This document shows, piece by piece, positions 61,477 to 64,000 of a DNA stretch of 64,000 bases. The position numbers and the translations under genes are program-made. The notes under the pieces were generated by a model. The model had not been told where the DNA came from. It did no database searches and saw nothing but the letters and a program-made list of their open reading frames with translations. The DNA comes from CAVVJA01 sp963809815 (GTDB taxonomy: Bacteria > Actinomycetota > Actinomycetes > Mycobacteriales > Jatrophihabitantaceae): assembly GCA_963809815.1 (NCBI GenBank), contig CAWELM010000005.1, forward strand, positions 1 through 64,000, written 5' to 3'. The number at the start of each line of letters is the position of its first letter. Within the stretch, counting starts at the first letter, position 1.

Positions 61477-61490
61477 GTTGCATCTGCAAC
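61477..61490. promoter_or_regulatory. Palindrome upstream of the pirin gene
   Basis: GTTGCA and TGCAAC separated by TC, a perfect 14-bp dyad, 15 bases upstream of the pirin ATG. The form suits a MarR- or HxlR-type redox repressor operator; no regulator gene is adjacent. Confidence 0.55.
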
Positions 61491-61607
61491 GACATGGCGG
61501 AGTAACGCCGGGCCGGGCCGGGGAATTCCCCATGCCGCACCTCCCAGCATGGCGCCGGGGCGGCTGCGGTCCAAAACAGCGCTCGATCGCAAGTCGATCG
61601 GAGCGGC

Positions 61608-63929
61608 TTATTCGATCCAGCGCAACCAGACGGCTCCCAGCGGCGGGACCCGCAGGGTTACGGACGTGGGCTGACCGTGCCACGGCTGGTCGCCGGTATC
61701 GACGCCGCCGAAGTTGCCGACCCCGGACCCGAAGTAGACCTCGGCGTCGGTGTTGACAACCTCCTCCCAGCGTCCCGCCTTGGGCAGGCCGAGCTGGTAG
61801 CGCTCATGCGGCACCGGCGAGAAGTTAGCGACGCAGGCGATGATCGACCCATCGGTTCCAATCCGCAGGAACGAGTAGACGTTTCCCATCGCGTCGTTGG
61901 CATCGATCCAGTGGAATCCGGCCGGATCGTTGTCTTGGGACCACAACGCGTTCGTCTCGCGGTAGATCCGGTTGAGGTCAGTGACGAGTCGTTGTACGCC
62001 ACGGTGTTCCGGTCCGTCGAGCAGCCACCAGTCAAGTGATCGCGACTCGCTCCACTCGGCGCCCTGCGCGAACTCCTGGCCCATGAACAGCAGCTGCTTG
62101 CCGGGATGCGCCCACATGTACGCGTACAGAGTGCGAAGCGTCGCCAGCTCCTGCCACCGATCGCCGGGGATCTTTCCCAGCAGGGAACCCTTGCCGTGAA
62201 CGACCTCGTCGTGCGAGATCGGGAGGATGTAGTTCTCCGAGTAGGCGTAGACCATCGAGAAGGTCATCTCGTGGTGGTGGAACTGGCGGTGAACGGGCTC
62301 CCGGGCGATGTAGCCGAGCGTGTCGTGCATCCAGCCCATGTTCCACTTGAAGCCGAAGCCCAGCCCGCCGAGATGCGTCGGCCGGGTGACGCCGGGCCAC
62401 GCCGTCGACTCCTCGGCAACGGTGACGACCCCTGGCACGCGCTTGTAAACCGTGGCGTTCATCTCTTGCAGAAAGGCGACCGCGTCGAGGTTCTCCCGGC
62501 CGCCATAGACGTTGGGCAGCCACTCGCCGTCCTTGCGCGAGTAGTCGAGGTAAAGCATCGAGGCGACGGCGTCGACCCGAAGTCCGTCGATGTGAAACTC
62601 CTCGAGCCAGAACAGGGCGTTGGCCACGAGGAAGTTGCGTACCTCGCGCCGGCCGAAGTCGAAGACGAGCGTGCCCCAATCGGGCTGCTCACCTCGGCGC
62701 GGGTCCGCATGCTCGTACAGCGGCGTGCCGTCGAAGCGGGCAAGGGCCCACGCGTCCTTCGGGAAGTGGGCCGGCACCCAGTCGACGATGACTCCGATCC
62801 CGGCCTGATGTAGCCGGTCCACGAGATACCGGAAGTCGTCCGGGTTGCCGAAGCGAGCACTCGGCGCGTAGTACGACGACACCTGATACCCCCAGGAGCC
62901 GCCGAATGGATGCTCGGCCACGGGGAGGAATTCCACATGCGTGAAGCCGGTGGCCTTGACGTGCGCGACCAGCTCCTCGGCCAGCTGGCTGTAGGACAGC
63001 CCTTGTCGCCAGGACCCGATGTGCACTTCATAGATGGACATGGGCGACGCATGCCACTGGGTTCCGGCCCGGGCGGCGAACCACTCGTCGTCGCCCCACT
63101 TGTAACCGGAAGTGAACACCACCGAGGCGGTTGCGGGCGGAGCCTCGGTCGCGAAGGCCAGCGGGTCTGCCTTCTGACGCCACACGCTGTCTGCGCCCAG
63201 GATGTTGAACTTGTACTTCGCCCACTTGCCGACGCCGGGGACGAACAATTCCCAGACACCCGACGATCCCAACGAGCGCATTGGGTAGTCCCGGCCCGAC
63301 CAGTAGTCGAAGTCCCCCACGATCCGGACTCCGCGCGCGTTCGGTGCCCATACTGCGAACGAGGTGCCGCTCACCGGACCCTGCGGCGTGTCATAGGTGC
63401 GTTCGTGCGCGCCGAGGACGTCCCACAGCTGCTCGTGCCGACCTTCGCCGATGAGATGCAGGTCCACCTCGCCGACGGTCGGCAACCAGCGGTAGGGATC
63501 GTCGACTGTGTAGGTCTCATCGCCGTACGTGACCTCGAGCCGGTAATCGGTGGGGAGGCCGTCAACGACTGTCCCGAACACCCCACCGTCATGCAGTCGT
63601 TCCAGCTCGAACGGCTTGCCCTCGATGATCGCCGTGACCTTGCTGGCTTCCGGCCGCAAGGTGCGGATAACGGTGCGCCCATCGGCAGTCGGATGCGCGC
63701 CGAGCAGACCGTGCGGATCATGGTGCGATCCACCGACGAGGCGGTCGAAGGCGTCGCCCTCGACCGTTGCCACGGCCGGGATCGGGCCGGTCTCGACCGG
63801 CGGTGCGTCGGGCGCCGCGGGCCGCGCGGCCGGGATGGCGGCGTCGGCCGCGGCGACCGCTTCGCTCACCGGGGTGGCCTTGCGGGGCGACTGTGACTTG
63901 CTGGGCTTTGAGTCCTTGTCCTTGCTCAT
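61608..63929 (-). CDS. glgB: 1,4-alpha-glucan branching enzyme
   Basis: Makes alpha-1,6 branches in glycogen. The 773-residue GH13 protein starts with a basic/Ala-Pro-rich tail, then the N1 and CBM48 domains (HHDPHGLLGAHPTADGRTVIR; GTSFAVWAPNARGVRIVGDFDYW) and the barrel. Its catalytic Asp is in GLRVDAVASMLYLDYS, the catalytic Glu in VTVAEESTAWPGV and the stabilising Asp in PISHDEVVHGKGSL. The ATG at 63929 overlaps the stop of the gene before it (ATGA), the usual arrangement behind treS/maltokinase genes in actinobacteria. Confidence 0.96.
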   Translation of the reverse strand: MSKDKDSKPSKSQSPRKATPVSEAVAAADAAIPAARPAAPDAPPVETGPIPAVATVEGDAFDRLVGGSHHDPHGLLGAHPTADGRTVIRTLRPEASKVTAIIEGKPFELERLHDGGVFGTVVDGLPTDYRLEVTYGDETYTVDDPYRWLPTVGEVDLHLIGEGRHEQLWDVLGAHERTYDTPQGPVSGTSFAVWAPNARGVRIVGDFDYWSGRDYPMRSLGSSGVWELFVPGVGKWAKYKFNILGADSVWRQKADPLAFATEAPPATASVVFTSGYKWGDDEWFAARAGTQWHASPMSIYEVHIGSWRQGLSYSQLAEELVAHVKATGFTHVEFLPVAEHPFGGSWGYQVSSYYAPSARFGNPDDFRYLVDRLHQAGIGVIVDWVPAHFPKDAWALARFDGTPLYEHADPRRGEQPDWGTLVFDFGRREVRNFLVANALFWLEEFHIDGLRVDAVASMLYLDYSRKDGEWLPNVYGGRENLDAVAFLQEMNATVYKRVPGVVTVAEESTAWPGVTRPTHLGGLGFGFKWNMGWMHDTLGYIAREPVHRQFHHHEMTFSMVYAYSENYILPISHDEVVHGKGSLLGKIPGDRWQELATLRTLYAYMWAHPGKQLLFMGQEFAQGAEWSESRSLDWWLLDGPEHRGVQRLVTDLNRIYRETNALWSQDNDPAGFHWIDANDAMGNVYSFLRIGTDGSIIACVANFSPVPHERYQLGLPKAGRWEEVVNTDAEVYFGSGVGNFGGVDTGDQPWHGQPTSVTLRVPPLGAVWLRWIE

Positions 63930-64000
63930 GAAGCACCTTCCTCACGGACGGGGCCGGTGTCGGCAGCTGCTCTGTCGTCCGACGCGCGGTAGCTCGTACC
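63926..64000 (-). CDS. 3' end of a gene directly upstream of glgB (partial)
   Basis: An open frame on the minus strand runs from the window edge to a TGA overlapping the glgB ATG, giving the tail ASDDRAAADTGPVREEGAS. A four-base overlap is strong evidence of coupled translation. From gene order in other actinobacteria it would be maltokinase or trehalose synthase, but the 24 residues cannot show that. Confidence 0.5.
   Translation of the reverse strand, partial: GTSYRASDDRAAADTGPVREEGAS

Noticed and set aside
1..64000. CRISPR arrays, rRNA genes, insertion sequences
   Set aside because: No regularly spaced repeats, no rRNA-like stretches and no transposase genes with terminal inverted repeats were seen on either strand.

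Overview
The window comes from a high-GC actinobacterium. Three things point there: the gene order argS-lysA-hom-thrC-thrB-rho-rpmE-prfA-prmC-tsaC-wecA-atp operon; the mismatch endonuclease NucS; and MurA carrying Asp instead of Cys at the active-site loop. I cannot name the genus from the sequence alone.

Layout. (1) 1-6494 is one end of an integrated conjugative element. It holds a broken MobF-type relaxase/helicase gene, an excisionase, a small toxin-antitoxin pair, a tyrosine integrase, and a TIR-domain protein lying between the integrase and a tRNA-Arg(CCG) gene (6495-6566, minus) that is the likely attachment site; the other end is outside the window. (2) 6700-16911 holds a DUF305/DUF3105 envelope pair, argS and the lysine/threonine genes, then rho. 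(3) 17148-25426 interleaves housekeeping genes (rpmE, prfA, prmC) with a sugar ABC transporter and a GH31 alpha-glucosidase. (4) 25423-35513 holds tsaC, wecA, two AtpI/AtpZ-like genes, the complete F1Fo ATP synthase operon atpBEFHAGDC and a DUF2550 gene. (5) 35548-52454 is dense in acyl-CoA and B12 chemistry: cobalamin adenosyltransferase, ethylmalonyl-CoA mutase, a double 3-hydroxyacyl-CoA dehydrogenase, crotonyl-CoA carboxylase/reductase, epimerase, thiolase, MeaB chaperone and a glutaryl-CoA-dehydrogenase-like enzyme, with murA, nucS, an aldehyde dehydrogenase and a DivIVA-like coiled-coil gene between them. (6) 52597-64000 is mixed: MarR regulator, secreted Asp-box protein, S66 peptidase, aldo/keto reductase, isobutyryl-CoA mutase large subunit, RmlC-like epimerase, a thioredoxin-TPR protein, pirin and glgB.

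How the genes work together. Region 5 encodes most of the early ethylmalonyl-CoA pathway: thiolase (atoB), reductase (double Hbd), Ccr, epimerase and Ecm, plus the adenosyltransferase and MeaB that supply and protect the B12 cofactor. Crotonase and the late steps (methylsuccinyl-CoA dehydrogenase onward) are not in the window. Two coenzyme-B12 mutases can be told apart by their active-site residues: Ecm keeps the Tyr and Arg that bind a carboxylated acyl-CoA, whereas IcmA (57153-58820) has Phe and Gln, the isobutyryl-CoA mutase signature, and its small B12-binding partner is missing here. The ABC transporter and GH31 enzyme look like an alpha-glucoside uptake and hydrolysis set, and glgB belongs to glycogen synthesis.

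Sequence-level notes. Reading-frame breaks cluster in the first 7 kb (relaxase, antitoxin, DUF305), on both sides of the element border, so base-level errors and real decay both remain possible. Many gene starts are preceded at 6-8 nt by a TANNNT -10 hexamer and have no Shine-Dalgarno sequence, the pattern of leaderless transcripts. At 36121-36142 two such -10 elements on opposite strands share two base pairs.
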